Positions 45,919 to 56,771 of a DNA stretch of 64,000 nucleotides are shown here, piece by piece. Position numbers and translations under genes: made by a program. The DNA is taken from positions 1-64,000 of the forward strand of contig JASAND010026656.1 of the NCBI GenBank assembly GCA_030248195.1, given 5' to 3'. Within the stretch, counting starts at the first letter, position 1, and the number at the start of each line of letters is the position of its first letter. This DNA is from Trissonchulus latispiculum. Its lineage: Eukaryota; Nematoda; Enoplea; Enoplida; Ironidae. Below the pieces are notes generated by a model. The model was not told the DNA's origin, did no database searches, and saw only the letters and a program-made list of their open reading frames with translations.

Positions 45919-46430
45919 ATCTGTCCAAGGCCTTCGATTGCGTCGACCTTGACATTCTAATTACGGACCTTCTCCACTCCACGCTTCCCAGCAGTATCAC
46001 TCGGTGGCTCAGCTGCTATCTCAGAGGTCGTCAGGCAATCACCATCTTCCGTGAAGTAAGGTCGCGCGCCAGGATTGTCCGCTGTGGGGTACCCCAAGGA
46101 AGCATCATCTCTCCGATCCTATTCAATTTCTACCTGTCGGGACTCCCCACACCCCCAGAAGGGGTCTCTATTGTTAGCTATGCTGACGATGTGACCGTTT
46201 TCAGCACTGGCCCTCTCATCCCGCCAGTCGTGGACAAGATCAACGAATACCTACCACTACTGGCCCAACACTTCCTCGACCGAAAACTCATCATTTCCAC
46301 CACCAAATCCACAGTCACTCTTGTCACACCTCATACTAAACAGGCAACCCTGCATCCCCAGGTCAGGATCGGAAATGATACTCTACCTCTGGAACCAAGG
46401 CCCAAGATTCTGGGTGTGACTTTCGACACG
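45895..46430 (+). pseudogene. Retrotransposon RT, catalytic palm
   Basis: VVCALDLSKAFDCVD, GVPQGSIISPILFNFYL and the intact catalytic box IVSYADDVTVF. The end of the frame runs into a short TATATA insertion near 46435. Confidence 0.88.
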
Positions 46431-46476
46431 ATGTATATATACCTTTGCTCCACATTGCCATTACATTGCGTCTCGG

Positions 46477-47271
46477 GTGAAACAGCGCAATTCAATACTT
46501 AAGGCCCTTGCTGGATCATCCTGGGGCCAGGATAAGGAAACGCTGCTCATCACCTACAAAGCCATTGGAAGGTCAGTCATCAACTACGCGGCTCCTATCT
46601 GGTCTATTCAAGCCTCTCCGTCTAGTCTCAGCAGGATCCAGGTAGCTCAAAACGCTGCCTTGCGTATAGCCACCGGCTGCCACAGGATGTCTTCAGTTGA
46701 GCACCTCCACCAGGAATGCTGCATTCTCCCCGTTGAAGATCACAACCGCCTCCTATCCACCCAGTTTGCTGCGGCATGCAGAGAACTGAGCCACCCCTGC
46801 CACGCCCTCACCCAGGAACCCCCCGCTCCTCGGAACATGAAGCGTCATCCATTCCATAGCCACTCGCAGCGGCTCGCGGCTGCCGACGGTGCCCTCGGCC
46901 TGAACACTGATGCCAAAGATGTGCAGAAATGGCTCCACAGCAACACCGTCAGGCAGTCCATCACCAACCTGGGCAACAATAGAGTCCTGGGACGACCTCC
47001 CCCTCAAATTGACAAATCAGAAATGACCCTGCCCAGAGGTACCCGAACTACCCTAGCCCAACTGAGATCTGGCCATTGCAGACTGTTAAACTCTTACCGG
47101 AATCGACTTGACCCGGGCATTGCGGATGCGTGCCCAAACTGCGGCGGCACCCCCCATGACACTAACCATCTATTCAACTGCCCAGCCTGTCCTAGTGACC
47201 TCACTACTGAAGATCTTTGGACTCATCCCATCGAGGTCGCTCAAGCGATGGGCCTGCCCTTGTCGAACTGA
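46477..47271 (+). pseudogene. Retrotransposon RT thumb and C-terminal zinc region
   Basis: ALAGSSWGQDKETLLITYKA, SVINYAAPIWS, QNAALRIATGC, then LAQLRSGHCRLLNSYRNRL and CPNCGGTPHDTNHLFNC. Stop TGA directly after PLSN at 47271, shortly before the CAA tail. Confidence 0.88.
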
Positions 47272-47308
47272 ACGCGGCTACCGGAGAGGGCAACAACAAC
47301 AACAACAA

Positions 47309-48070
47309 GGCGGGGGTATTTCCCTGTCCTCTATCACGTCTTCTTGATTCCAGCTGGTTGGTTTCACAGCCCAGGTTACAACCCTGTCAATGTCCTGCTG
47401 CAGAGATTCCCGGCACCTAGCGCGATCAGAGCTCTTAGGCACTTTTTGCAGTATGGAACAATCATCTGCAAAAATAAGGCAGGTTCTCGATTTTATTTGA
47501 CAAGTCATTGATGCAGATTAGGAAAAAGATTGGTCCCAAAATTGAGCTCTGGGGGACTCCGGCAGTAACAGGAAGGATAGTAGAGTTGGCACCGTCGACA
47601 CATACCAGCTGATTCCGACCAGACAGACAGACACAGGACTCCAACTTCTGTAGTAGTCACTTGTGCCAGACGGTGTCGAAGGCACCAGCTATGTCTAGCG
47701 CTGCCACACACCTCTTGGGTACAGTCCAGAGCGTCTGCAGCCAGCTGATGTAGAAGCAGCAATGGGTGCAGCGTACTATGACCGTGGCGAAATCCGAATT
47801 GCGTCTCAGACAAAATGCCATTTGGTATTTCCAGATGTTCGACAATCGCATGGCCGATATATCGTTCCATGACTTTGGAAATTAGAGAGAGAGCAATGCC
47901 ACTGGTCTGTAGTTTCGAGGGCTGATTTTGTCGCCTTTCTTAAACACGGGGACTATTTTTGCAGTCTTCCAGACAGATGGAAATTAGCCAGAGTTGTACG
48001 AGTATTGGATGCAACAATCTCGCTAAGTGATATATATACCAGGTCACAAGCGCACTCCTTTAACAAAAGT
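47309..48070 (-). pseudogene. Non-LTR RT fragment (CR1/Jockey-like)
   Basis: Minus strand in three frames: MERYIGHAIVEHL and ETQFGFRHGHSTLH, then AGVPQSSILGPIFFLICIND, then LIFADDCSIL. It lies back to back with the plus-strand element. Confidence 0.8.
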
Positions 48071-48134
48071 CCCACTTATGTCATCAATACCACTTGCACT
48101 TATATACTTGCACTTAATGCCTTCAACCGCGGGC

Positions 48135-50290
48135 GCGGTTATGGCTCCCCATTCAGATAGATGTTATTGCTGCCAAAGACTTTGGTCTTAGACGGATTGG
48201 TGACCAGGCCAAGTCTTCCCGCAGCTTCCGCCAGATCGTCTAGGTAGAGCTGCCCTTCCTCTTCTGTATCTGCCAGCAGTATGAGGTCGTCGGCGTATAG
48301 CCAATCATGGGGTGAAAAAAACCCACCCCCTTTTTGGGGGGAAAACCCACCCGCCTCCTGGGTCATGGGTTGGAGATGTGAGCTCCAAAACATAGCAGCA
48401 GGAAGCGCGACTCTTGCTAACCTATGTATGGAAATATATATCAAGTCATTTGGTTCACTCCTGCTCATTTTATGACATTTTGAAAAGGACAACTACTTTT
48501 TGGTTCAACCATCCAAAAATTTACCAAAAGTTTGGACCGATGTAACTTTTGACTGGGTTGGGCTAAAAAAGTTTTGCAAATATCTGCAATGATGGCAACT
48601 CTTCCTCTTTGCACACAGCCAAAATTAGACCGATCCGCTGTACCGTTAGTCTGGCACATTGCCAAACGTGGCGGGGAAAAAACCCACTTTGGGGGGAAAA
48701 CCCCACCGAAATTTTTTGAAAATTTTTTAACAACTCAACACGGAAACAATTAGAGACTATAGCACGGTACTATCACGCTGCGTCATCCTATGCGGTCAGA
48801 CTCGGACAATTTTGCTTACCTGGCTAGCTAGGGGCTAAAAACCTTAAAAGTGCCATTTCGCTGCTGGAGGACCGAATACAGGTACAATTGTGGATTTTAA
48901 CAGCCAATTCTACGTGAAAAACCATTCTCTACACGATAGAATAATAAGTTTTATCAAATTACATAATTTTTAGCATTTTTCACAAATTGCCCTATGTTTA
49001 TGTGTTAAACTTTATGAAACCTGGCCAGTTGATGCAGCATTTTCACGGGCACATGAGATCTCAATAAAAGCTACTTAGATCGGGTTTTTTGGTTGATACT
49101 AACTAAAAAAGTGTTGAATTTTACACTGGAAGTGTCAGAATTGCGCTACGACAATTTTTAAGACCTGTGAGGGGTGGGTTTATTTTCCCCCATTTGGGTT
49201 TTTCCCCCATTGGGTTTTTCCCCCCATGGCTATACGCCAGGTATGAGGCATTGAGATCAGTTCCGACTCTACTACCGGGCCTCTGTGTTTTAGCCATCAC
49301 CCAGTCCACGACCAGGTTAAACAGTAATGGACAAATTACACAGCCTTGCCGCACTCCCGTGGCCACGTTGAATGTCGGTGACAGCTTTTGTGCTGGTCTT
49401 ACGCGTGCTGTGACCTCCAACGTAGAGATTCTGGAACAGGCTGATCAGCTTCCCCAGGATTCGTTCGGCTCGGAACTCCACAGGGAAGGTCTGTGTATGC
49501 TGTCAAACGCAGCGGCAAAGTCCCCAAAGATGGCAACGAAGTGCTTTCCATACGTAGCGTACGCGTTTCTCCAGAATTTGTCGAAGGCTGAAGATACTAT
49601 TTACTATGCTTCTTCCAGGATGGAAGCCAGCTTGCTGTTCAGCAGAATTAAACTGCCGTCGTGGTCTCAGTCGGTGTTGAATTATGGCAACAAGCAGCTT
49701 ACTACAGACTGCTTTGGTCGAGTAGATGGAGAGCGGGTGCCTCCTAACAATTCGGCTATGAAAGCGGATGTGCTTTAGCAGCACGTCACAGACCAGAGGT
49801 GGTGAGTGAGAGGCACGATCAGGCTCGGCCACTGAGGACTTAGCAGCAAAGCGTTCGTTCAGCAAGCCAGATGGTTGACCCGTTGTGAGACATGGGAGGA
49901 ATACCTCGTCGGACGTTTTTATCCAGAACCCTGTCAATCTCACGCCACCAGGGCCTTCCAGACTTTCCGTCGATACGTTCCGCTAACGCGGAGGCGTGCG
50001 CTCGTTTGGATCGTTCAACCGCTTTGTCCTAGGCTTTGAGCTTCCAAATATAGTAGCCAATCTCTATTCAGTTGGCCGTTAGACTTCCATTTCCATTTGC
50101 GATAGGAATCCTCTTTTGCGCGTTTTAGGGGATTCTTATTTGAGGAGTACCAAGGCTTGTGTGTGGCGTCGGGGTCTGACCTTTTTTTCTGGGGATGTAG
50201 CGTTGCATTCCCTCAGTGATGACCTCGCTCAAGTTGGATACGCTCAGGTCAATATTTCTGGTAATCAGTTGGCTCCAGTTAGCAGATTTT
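48135..50290 (-). mobile_element. Second RTE-like retrotransposon fragment, split by a TA-flanked element
   Basis: Minus strand. 49503-49943 has EQQAGFHPGRSIVNSIFSLR; 49233-49420 has ATGVRQGCVICPLLFNLVVD and ends at SYLA. After the 935-bp insertion, YADDLILLADTEEE continues at 48297 down to NPSKTKVFGSN. Upstream sequence to about 50290 is decayed. Confidence 0.8.
48298..49232. mobile_element. TA-flanked element, 935 bp, GGGAAAAACCC termini
   Basis: Ends TAGCCATGGGGGGAAAAACC (right, reverse) and TAGCCAATCATGGGGTGAAA (left), flanked by TA (48296-48297, 49233-49234). Removing the element and one TA rejoins codons for Leu-Ala-Tyr-Ala-Asp-Asp in the host RT, which confirms the boundaries. No transposase. 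Confidence 0.9.
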
Positions 50291-50379
50291 AAGTACTACC
50301 TCAGTCGTGTCCAGTCAGCTCGGGAGTATTGCCAGATAAGCTGTTGCTTGCGTAATGGCATATTGACAGGAATTCGGAA

Positions 50380-50690
50380 AGGCGGAGGCGGGGGGGAGGG
50401 GGGGCGGGGGGGGGGGGGGGCGGGAGGGGGTGAGGGGGTCAGGGCTATTGGGGGGGGGTTGGGGGGCGCCCCGGTCCCGCGGCGTTTTGGGGGTTTGGGG
50501 CCCAATTTTGGCAATGGCAATTTTTCAAAATTTTTTGTTGATATGTTTTTGGTTGAGTTTTGTTTGTGGTTTTGCTTTTCCCCGGGGGGCCGGGTGGGGG
50601 GGGGGGGGGGGTGGGGTGGGGGGGGGGGGGGGGCGAGCGGGGGGCTTGGGGGTGGACGTGGGGGGGGGGCGGGGGGGTGGGTGTATATAT
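50380..50690. repeat. Extreme G-run tract with short AT core
   Basis: Two blocks of almost pure G (50390-50510, 50583-50680) flank an AT-rich core of about 60 bp. The plus frame is glycine-rich and the minus frame proline-rich, both artefacts of composition. Probably a G-run MITE expanded by slippage. Confidence 0.6.
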
Positions 50691-50691
50691 A

Positions 50692-50866
50692 TGTAGATAG
50701 GCTGCTTAGCAGCAATCAATCTCCAACATGACAATTTCTATACTGACTAAACAATCATCAAACTGGTGACTTTATACTGTCACATTCTCTTCTTAGAGCT
50801 TTATGCGTAGTGTATCTGATCTCTACGCTCCCTTTCCCGACGGCTTGAGCTTCTACTACTTCTACA
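50692..50866 (-). repeat. 3' LTR
   Basis: 175 bp, TG...CA ends, contains the stop codon of the Gag-protease frame. Adjoins the polypurine tract at 50867-50880. Confidence 0.9.
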
Positions 50867-52866
50867 TCCTCCTCCTTTAAAAGCGGAGCCTCCGGATACG
50901 CCAGAACGACATCGTATACATCTTTATCGCCACAATACACCACCGGACGCTGTGGGACACCGCACAGAGTTCGGTGCAAGCCCGGACCACCGGCGCAAGC
51001 GATAAACGAGATGAGCGCGCCCAGCACAGCATGGACGGAAACGCTACTAACCACAGTGGCCAAGGGAAACCCTCTGAACACGTCGACGGCGCCGAGAACG
51101 AAACGACTGCCGACGTATCGAGGGAGTATTCCAGAATGATTCCGGATACCCGGGACGGGGGCTAACCCATCGACAACCTGCAGGGTGCCAGCCGAGCAGA
51201 AGACCGACGCCTGTTGACGCGGTTCGAAACAAACGGCACGGTCTACGCCACCGACGGGCACGAGAAACGACTGAAGACGTTTCGAAAAGGGGCCGCGGCT
51301 CTTCACCTGGGTAGAGCGCGACGAAAACTGCTGAAATGCAGTTGGGGACACAGAGGTAGCTCTGTGTCGTGAGAGACTTTCCCGCACCTGCCAAAAGCAG
51401 TCCAGGCCCAGCTGTTGTGCTGTCCCAATTGAAAGCAGAGACGGGCCGTCTACCACGGCGAATTGGGCCACGACAGGGCAATCCCCGATAGTGCCCCGTT
51501 TTTGTGTCTGCAAGGTCACAGAACCTTCCACGACCTGTGACTGAGAAGGTTCACCACAAGCCAACAGCAGAGACACCGACTTCTTGATATCCTGCAGAAC
51601 CCCTTTTCCTAGCAGTTCTGATACTACTGATCTGGACAGAGTATTGACCTCTGCCCCTGTATCCAGAACCACGTGATTGACGCCAACTTCTCCAACATGT
51701 AGCTTTAACCCTAGTTCTTCTAGCGCTGGGAGAGCGGTTGTTATTTGACGTGGTCTTCCGAAAGGTACAGGTTCGCCTGAAGAAGCTTGTGGCGTCGGTT
51801 GCGTCTTAGGTAAGCAGGGCTCTTGGCCTAGAAGTTGTGAACTGTCGTTAGCTACTCCAACCGCGTTGACCTGCTTGCCTTTAGAGCTAGAATCTCTGCC
51901 CTTCTTAGTGCAGGTAGACTCCCAGTGGTTGCCTGAGCAAAACCGACAAGGACGTGGAGGCGCGGCTGGCTGCTTTTCAGCGTAGCTATACCTGTCCGGC
52001 TCAACTTTAGCCTTCTCAGCATCTTTCCTGTTAACCTCATGTTCCTGCTTAGGCTTATCGAAGTGAGTTAAGCTTTTGATTTGTTGTAACGACCTTGCCT
52101 TGCTTACGGTTACCTCCTGAACAGCAAATATGTCGTCGTCATCGTGGCCTCTGTCGTAGTAGGCAATGACCTTCTCGCGCAACTGGGTTGGGAGGGCATT
52201 GATCCAGATAGCTCTTTCGATAAATTTGGGATCCTTGACCTTGAGCTGGACGCGGCGATAGCGGTTGACGAAGGCCTGGGGATCCTCCCCATGGCGCATT
52301 TGGAACGAGGTCAACTTCAAGGCAGCGGCCGTGTTGGTGAGCTGGGATTCCACCAGCGGACGAAGGTGAAGGATGGCTAGCTCGAACGTCTGTCTGTGCT
52401 CGGGAGCTAGCGAATGGAAAGACAGTCTGGCTTTTCCTTCCAGGGAGCGCTCCAGAACCCGTAGGGGATCTGTTCGGCTCTGCTCGGCGAATTCTTGTAC
52501 CTGGCGGACCCAGTCGTCGAACCCGCAGCAATCGGCCTCATCATCCCCCGAAAAGGACCAGGGCTGTTGGATGGCCACGGTGACGTTGGGGCGGTTGTCG
52601 AGGTTTTCCCGCTGGACCGCCAGTAGCTGAGCAAACCGTTCGTGCTCGTCCCGTAGTTGTTGCTGAAAGTCCTCTCTTTGCTGCTCCATAAGTCGCTGTT
52701 GATGGGCCATTTGGTCCTGGAGGAGGTTAACAAGCAGGGTAATGTCATTGTTCTGCTGCGGCTGCAGCACAGGTTGTGGTGCTCGGGGATCCTGGGCGTG
52801 AGGACCCTGTTCTTCATCTGATTGGTCGCTGGCAGGAGAACGACGGACCTGTCTCCTGCGAGGCAT
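50758..52866 (-). CDS. Gag-protease polyprotein of the LTR retrotransposon
   Basis: Uninterrupted 702-residue frame. Residues about 1-60 are basic/acidic and low complexity; 45-90 form a Gln/Glu-rich coiled region; 100-270 is a retrotransposon Gag-like helical domain with the usual FVNRYRR region. A CCHC-type knuckle (CRFCSGNHWESTC) lies near 310, and a retropepsin-like aspartic protease with VVLDTGAEVNTLS near 400-410. After the protease, where RT would be expected, there are only about 250 residues without a recognised domain, ending inside the 3' LTR. The product would package element RNA and cleave itself, but needs RT and integrase from another element. Confidence 0.85.
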   Translation of the reverse strand: MPRRRQVRRSPASDQSDEEQGPHAQDPRAPQPVLQPQQNNDITLLVNLLQDQMAHQQRLMEQQREDFQQQLRDEHERFAQLLAVQRENLDNRPNVTVAIQQPWSFSGDDEADCCGFDDWVRQVQEFAEQSRTDPLRVLERSLEGKARLSFHSLAPEHRQTFELAILHLRPLVESQLTNTAAALKLTSFQMRHGEDPQAFVNRYRRVQLKVKDPKFIERAIWINALPTQLREKVIAYYDRGHDDDDIFAVQEVTVSKARSLQQIKSLTHFDKPKQEHEVNRKDAEKAKVEPDRYSYAEKQPAAPPRPCRFCSGNHWESTCTKKGRDSSSKGKQVNAVGVANDSSQLLGQEPCLPKTQPTPQASSGEPVPFGRPRQITTALPALEELGLKLHVGEVGVNHVVLDTGAEVNTLSRSVVSELLGKGVLQDIKKSVSLLLACGEPSQSQVVEGSVTLQTQKRGTIGDCPVVAQFAVVDGPSLLSIGTAQQLGLDCFWQVRESLSRHRATSVSPTAFQQFSSRSTQVKSRGPFSKRLQSFLVPVGGVDRAVCFEPRQQASVFCSAGTLQVVDGLAPVPGIRNHSGILPRYVGSRFVLGAVDVFRGFPLATVVSSVSVHAVLGALISFIACAGGPGLHRTLCGVPQRPVVYCGDKDVYDVVLAYPEAPLLKEEDVEVVEAQAVGKGSVEIRYTTHKALRRECDSIKSPV

Positions 52867-52900
52867 GGCTTAAGAGATCCCGGGCTATGAGGCACCAAAA

Positions 52901-53075
52901 TGTAGATAGGCTGCTTAGCAGCAACCAATCTCCAACATGACAATTTCTATACTGACTAAACAATCATCAAACTGGTGACTTTATACTGTCACATTCTCTT
53001 CTTAGAGCTTTATGCGTAGTGTATCTGATCTCTACGCTCCCTTTCCCGACGGCTTGAGCTTCTACTACTTCTACA
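52901..53075 (-). repeat. 5' LTR
   Basis: 175 bp, nearly identical to 50692-50866 (GCAACCAATC here, GCAATCAATC there). Near identity suggests a recent insertion. Confidence 0.9.
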
Positions 53076-53129
53076 TAAAAAGGAGGAGGGGATGCAAAAA
53101 TTTTTGTAGTCGCGTTGTGCAATAAATTC

Positions 53130-53880
53130 TTGTAAAAAGAGGGGCTCAGTTTTAAGGGGGGGAGGGCGTTTTTTAGGGCCGATTTTTCTACCATCACCGA
53201 TTCTGCTCATTTTCACATATTTTGTAGCACCGTGGTTCCTGAAATTAAGACAAGAACGTTTTGCGTAATATTGCTTCTATCGTTCTGTAGAGCCCTTCAA
53301 AGGTGACCTTGACATGAGTTAAACATAGGAAAATGAAAAGTTAGGTTTAGAAGTATGTGGCAGAAAAAATTTTTCGCTGTATGCAAGAGACATTGCTACA
53401 ATTTTGCACACATGTTTAGGACATACCATAGAGTGCAAATAATTCTTCTGGTATAATTGTGCTGAGCGTCGAATTTTTGGTGATTTTTCAAAGTCAAAAA
53501 ATTGGAAAATCGATGCTTTTTGAACCATGAAAAACAGAACTTCCAAAACACCCCGTTCTCTTCTGCACGAGTGGCGAAAGCTACAAAAACGCCTTATAGA
53601 TACTTGCACCTTACGCATAAATACATTCTTATGAAAGTAGTCACAATTATCGTCTGTAACGAGCTCAGAAAAGTTGCCACAAAAGTGCGAATTTTGCCAA
53701 AATAGCAATTTTTCATAATTTCTCCATTATTTTAAAAATCTTTCGCTCGTTATCCATTGGAAATTTACCAAAATTGGCACGAAAGGCTCTCCACGTCTGC
53801 CCAATATTATGGTAAAAGCAAATGCTTCAAGGTAGAACTTTTCTATCCTGTCGGCTCCTTTGATTTCTTATGGGTCAAAA
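53130..53880 (+). repeat. Dispersed repeat, full-looking copy
   Basis: Plus-strand copy of the family at 8400-9060 (minus) and 3880-4230 (plus). A TA- and G-free stretch with GTAGAGCCCTTCAAAGGTGA and AAATGCTTCAAGGTAGAAC. No coding. Confidence 0.75.
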
Positions 53881-54290
53881 ATAGTGAAAACAGTGTAAAT
53901 AGTGTAAGTGTAAATAGTGTAAAATAGTGTAACGTCCTAAATCCAAAACAGTACTATCTGCTGCATATTTTGCCATGAAATTGACGCAATACATAGCTAT
54001 AGCTACAAGAAACATATTTTAATCGATGTTATTGATTATATCATTAAATTCGACAAGTCAAAAAACTGTTATTTTTGTCGCTAAATTGTGGATTTTTGAA
54101 TACAGATTTTGTGACCTAATAATGAAAAGCATTGAAATTACAACAAGCATGTGTAATATATAAGTAAAAAACTTATGAGAAAACATAAGAGTGCTCCTAC
54201 AGTAAAATTCGTAGGAGAAAGTTGTGTTAAGAGCGCTGTTAGCGTTAAAATTAACAGAAAAGTGCATGCATATTTAACAACTTTACGGCG
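53881..54290. other. AT-rich stretch, no gene seen
   Basis: Contains a short GTGTAAATAGTGTAA direct repeat (53885-53935) and AT-rich DNA leading into the satellite. Confidence 0.5.
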
Positions 54291-55510
54291 CGTGGTAATA
54301 TTGCCAATGTGTTTCGCTGCGTGGGGTTACTTTACAAAATTTTACTGTGCAGAATAAAGTTTGTGCTGCACGAGGGTTAAATTTCAGCTGCGAGGATTAA
54401 AATGTTTGCTGTGATTTACTGCGTGAGGGCTAAATTTCTGCTGTGCCGTGTAAAATTTTTGCTGCGCTTTGCTGCACGAGGGTTAAATTTCAGCTGCGAG
54501 GAGTAAAAGTTTTGCTGTGATTTACTGCGCGGGGCCTAAATTTCTGCTGCGCGGTGTGTAAAATTCTCGCTGCGCTTAGCTGCAACGAGGGTTAAATTTA
54601 GCTGCGAGGAGTAAAAGTTTTGTTGTGATTTACTGCGCGGGGGATAAATTTCTGCTGCGCCGTCTAAAATTTTGCTGCGCTTTGCTGCACGAGAGTTAAA
54701 TTTCAGCTGCGAGGAGTAAAAGTTTTGCTGTGATTTACTGCGCTAAATTTCTGCTGCGCGGTGTAAAATTTTTGCTGCGCTTAGCTGCGCGAGGATTAAA
54801 TTTCAGTTGCGGGGAGTAAAATTTTTGCAGCGATTTGCTGCGCGAGGGTTACATTTTGCTGCGCGCAGTATATACAAGTTTTACGGCGGTTCGCTGCGCG
54901 GGGTCAAATTTTGCTGCACGGTGTAAAGTTTTTGCTGCGCTTAGCTGCACGAAGGTTAGATTTCAGCTGCGAGGAGTAAAATTTTTGCTGGGATTTACTG
55001 CGCGGGGGCTAAATTTCTGCTGCGAAGTATAAAATTTTTGCTGCGCTTAGCTGCGCGAGGATTAAATTTCTGTTGCGGGGAGTAAAATTTTTGCTGCGAT
55101 TTGCTGCGTGAGGGTTAAATTTCTACTGCGGGGAGTAAAATTTTTGCAGCGATTTGCTGCGCGAGGGTTACATTTTGCTGCGCGCAGTATATACAAGTTT
55201 TACGGCGGTTCGCTGCGCGGGGTCAAATTTTGCTGCACGGTGTAAAGTTTTTGCTGCGCTTAGCTGCACGAAGGTTAGATTTCAGCTGCGAGGAGTAAAA
55301 TTTTTGCTGGGATTTACTGCGCGGGGGCTAAATTTCTGCTGCGAAGTGTAAAATTTTTGCGGCGATTTGCTGCGCGAGGGTTACATTTTGCTGCGCTCAG
55401 TACAGGTTTTAGGGCGCTTCGCTGCGCGGGGTTAAAATCTTGCTGCGCGGGGTTAAAATCTTGCTGCGCGGGGGTAAAATTTCTGCTGCGCACTGCGCGG
55501 GGGTAAACTT
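54290..55510 (+). repeat. GCTGCG-rich satellite with a 319-bp higher-order duplication
   Basis: Degenerate units of about 55-65 bp alternate GCTGCGCGAGGGTTAAATTT and GAGTAAAATTTTTGCTGCG words. A segment around 54835-55032 recurs exactly at 55154-55351, 319 bp on. Apparent 65-residue ORFs are repeat translation. Confidence 0.9.
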
Positions 55511-56771
55511 TTCCTAGCCTGCACATGTGCAGGACTTGTGCAGCCATTGCCCATGCGTATGCGTGATATATACCTTTTCCGTTACGATCATGGCGAAAAA
55601 GTTCGTATCCGTCCAGACGTAAGGCCCATTGGCGGGGATTTTTCTAGATTGAATCAGGGTTTCATTCAGAAATATATCCCGCACATTATCTGCATTCAGG
55701 ATTTTGATTTGTAGATCAGCGAAATTGGTATGGATATACACCTCGAATAAGTTTAAGTGTAAAATTGCTAGTCTCGGTCTCTCCCTAAAGCCGAAACTTT
55801 GCCAGTCTCGGTCTCGGTACCCTGGCTCGGTCTCGGTGAAAATTTTTTTAAACCGTGGCAAATACCATTCTTTCTGGAATTATTTTGTTTTAGGAGTTGC
55901 AATGTCAAACTCTATGACAGAAAATATACGTCCTGTTCAGCTAAACATCCACTCGCGTAGGCGTGTTGTTTTTAAGAAGGGGGCAGGTGAATTTAACAAC
56001 AACAATGGCTGATTATTATATATTATCCAGTAATCAGCGTTATTTAACCTTTCCTTAACTCTATACTGTTGTGAGCTGTTGATCTTTTCTGCTGCGTATA
56101 GTCTCTCTCAGCTGACTTTTGGATATCTAAGGTCTACTTATGTGTGTATATACTATACTCGCATTGTATATATATTTATATATATTTATATATAAACAGT
56201 CTATATAGACATAGACACAACGTTATAACGCATATGTACCTGTATTTTTAACAGAAGATCTGAAGATCTTTAATCTATTAGTCCCAGGCTAATTTTTCCA
56301 GCTTCTTCCTATGCCTATTCCTGTATTATTTTATACACAGCTATATATTTATGCACATTACTGTTTCATCATTAGTTTATGTATGTATACCCACGTGGGT
56401 ATGCATATGCCTATACGTGCGTCGTACACACTGCTCACAGTTATTGAATCTAAGCATTAAGTAATGCTTTATTGTGGTGAATCGAGAGCCGTTGATTTTA
56501 TGGATACTCTGTTTTCTCTTTCTCAAACATTTTCTCGTATCATTCCACATGTCTGAGTGAAGATGCATAAATCATTCCATCATCCCTGCCCCTGCTTTCC
56601 TGCCTTGCTAAGATTGTACGGCCATTCAACCTTTTAAATGGAGACAGAGTCGCTTATTTTTGTTGGCTAAACTATTTCACTGCAAAATTAGGATTTGGAT
56701 TTGGACACAGCTTAAGTTGTGCATTTTCGTTGTATATACGTTACTATATACATATAATTTAAACGTCAACT
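55511..56771. other. Upstream region of the RIM-like gene
   Basis: Contains a TCTCGGTCTC block (55765-55845), TA-rich DNA (56140-56210) and AT-rich DNA up to the ATG. No clear exon; the transcription start could not be placed. Confidence 0.45.

Larger units (their letters stand above)
45216..47308 (+). mobile_element. Non-LTR retrotransposon, 5'-truncated, (CAA)n tail
   Basis: Plus-strand RT region without RNase H, ending in (CAA)n at 47291-47308. The three coding pieces are separated by two frameshifts (about 45900 and 46430-46490). The tail type resembles that of the RNase H element at 18.2 kb. Confidence 0.85.
50692..53075 (-). mobile_element. Non-autonomous LTR retrotransposon (Gag-protease only), about 2.38 kb
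   Basis: Two direct 175-bp repeats (50692-50866, 52901-53075) begin TGTAGA and end TCTACA; only one difference was noticed between them. On the minus strand the 5' LTR is followed after three bases by a candidate primer-binding site (TGGTGCCTCATAGCCCGGG), then a single long reading frame, then a purine tract AAAGGAGGAGGA touching the 3' LTR. There is no reverse transcriptase, RNase H or integrase. The 5-bp flanks (ATATA / TAAAA) do not match, so the duplication is lost or one flank was altered by the neighbouring G-run tract. Confidence 0.88.

Noticed and set aside
50216..50731. Glycine-rich (plus) and proline-rich (minus) long frames
   Set aside because: They follow only from G runs; no other coding sign.
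50687..53080. Target-site duplication of the LTR element
   Set aside because: ATATA and TAAAA do not match; I do not claim a duplication.
54835..55351. Two identical 65-residue frames
   Set aside because: They are translations of the 319-bp satellite duplication, not a gene pair.
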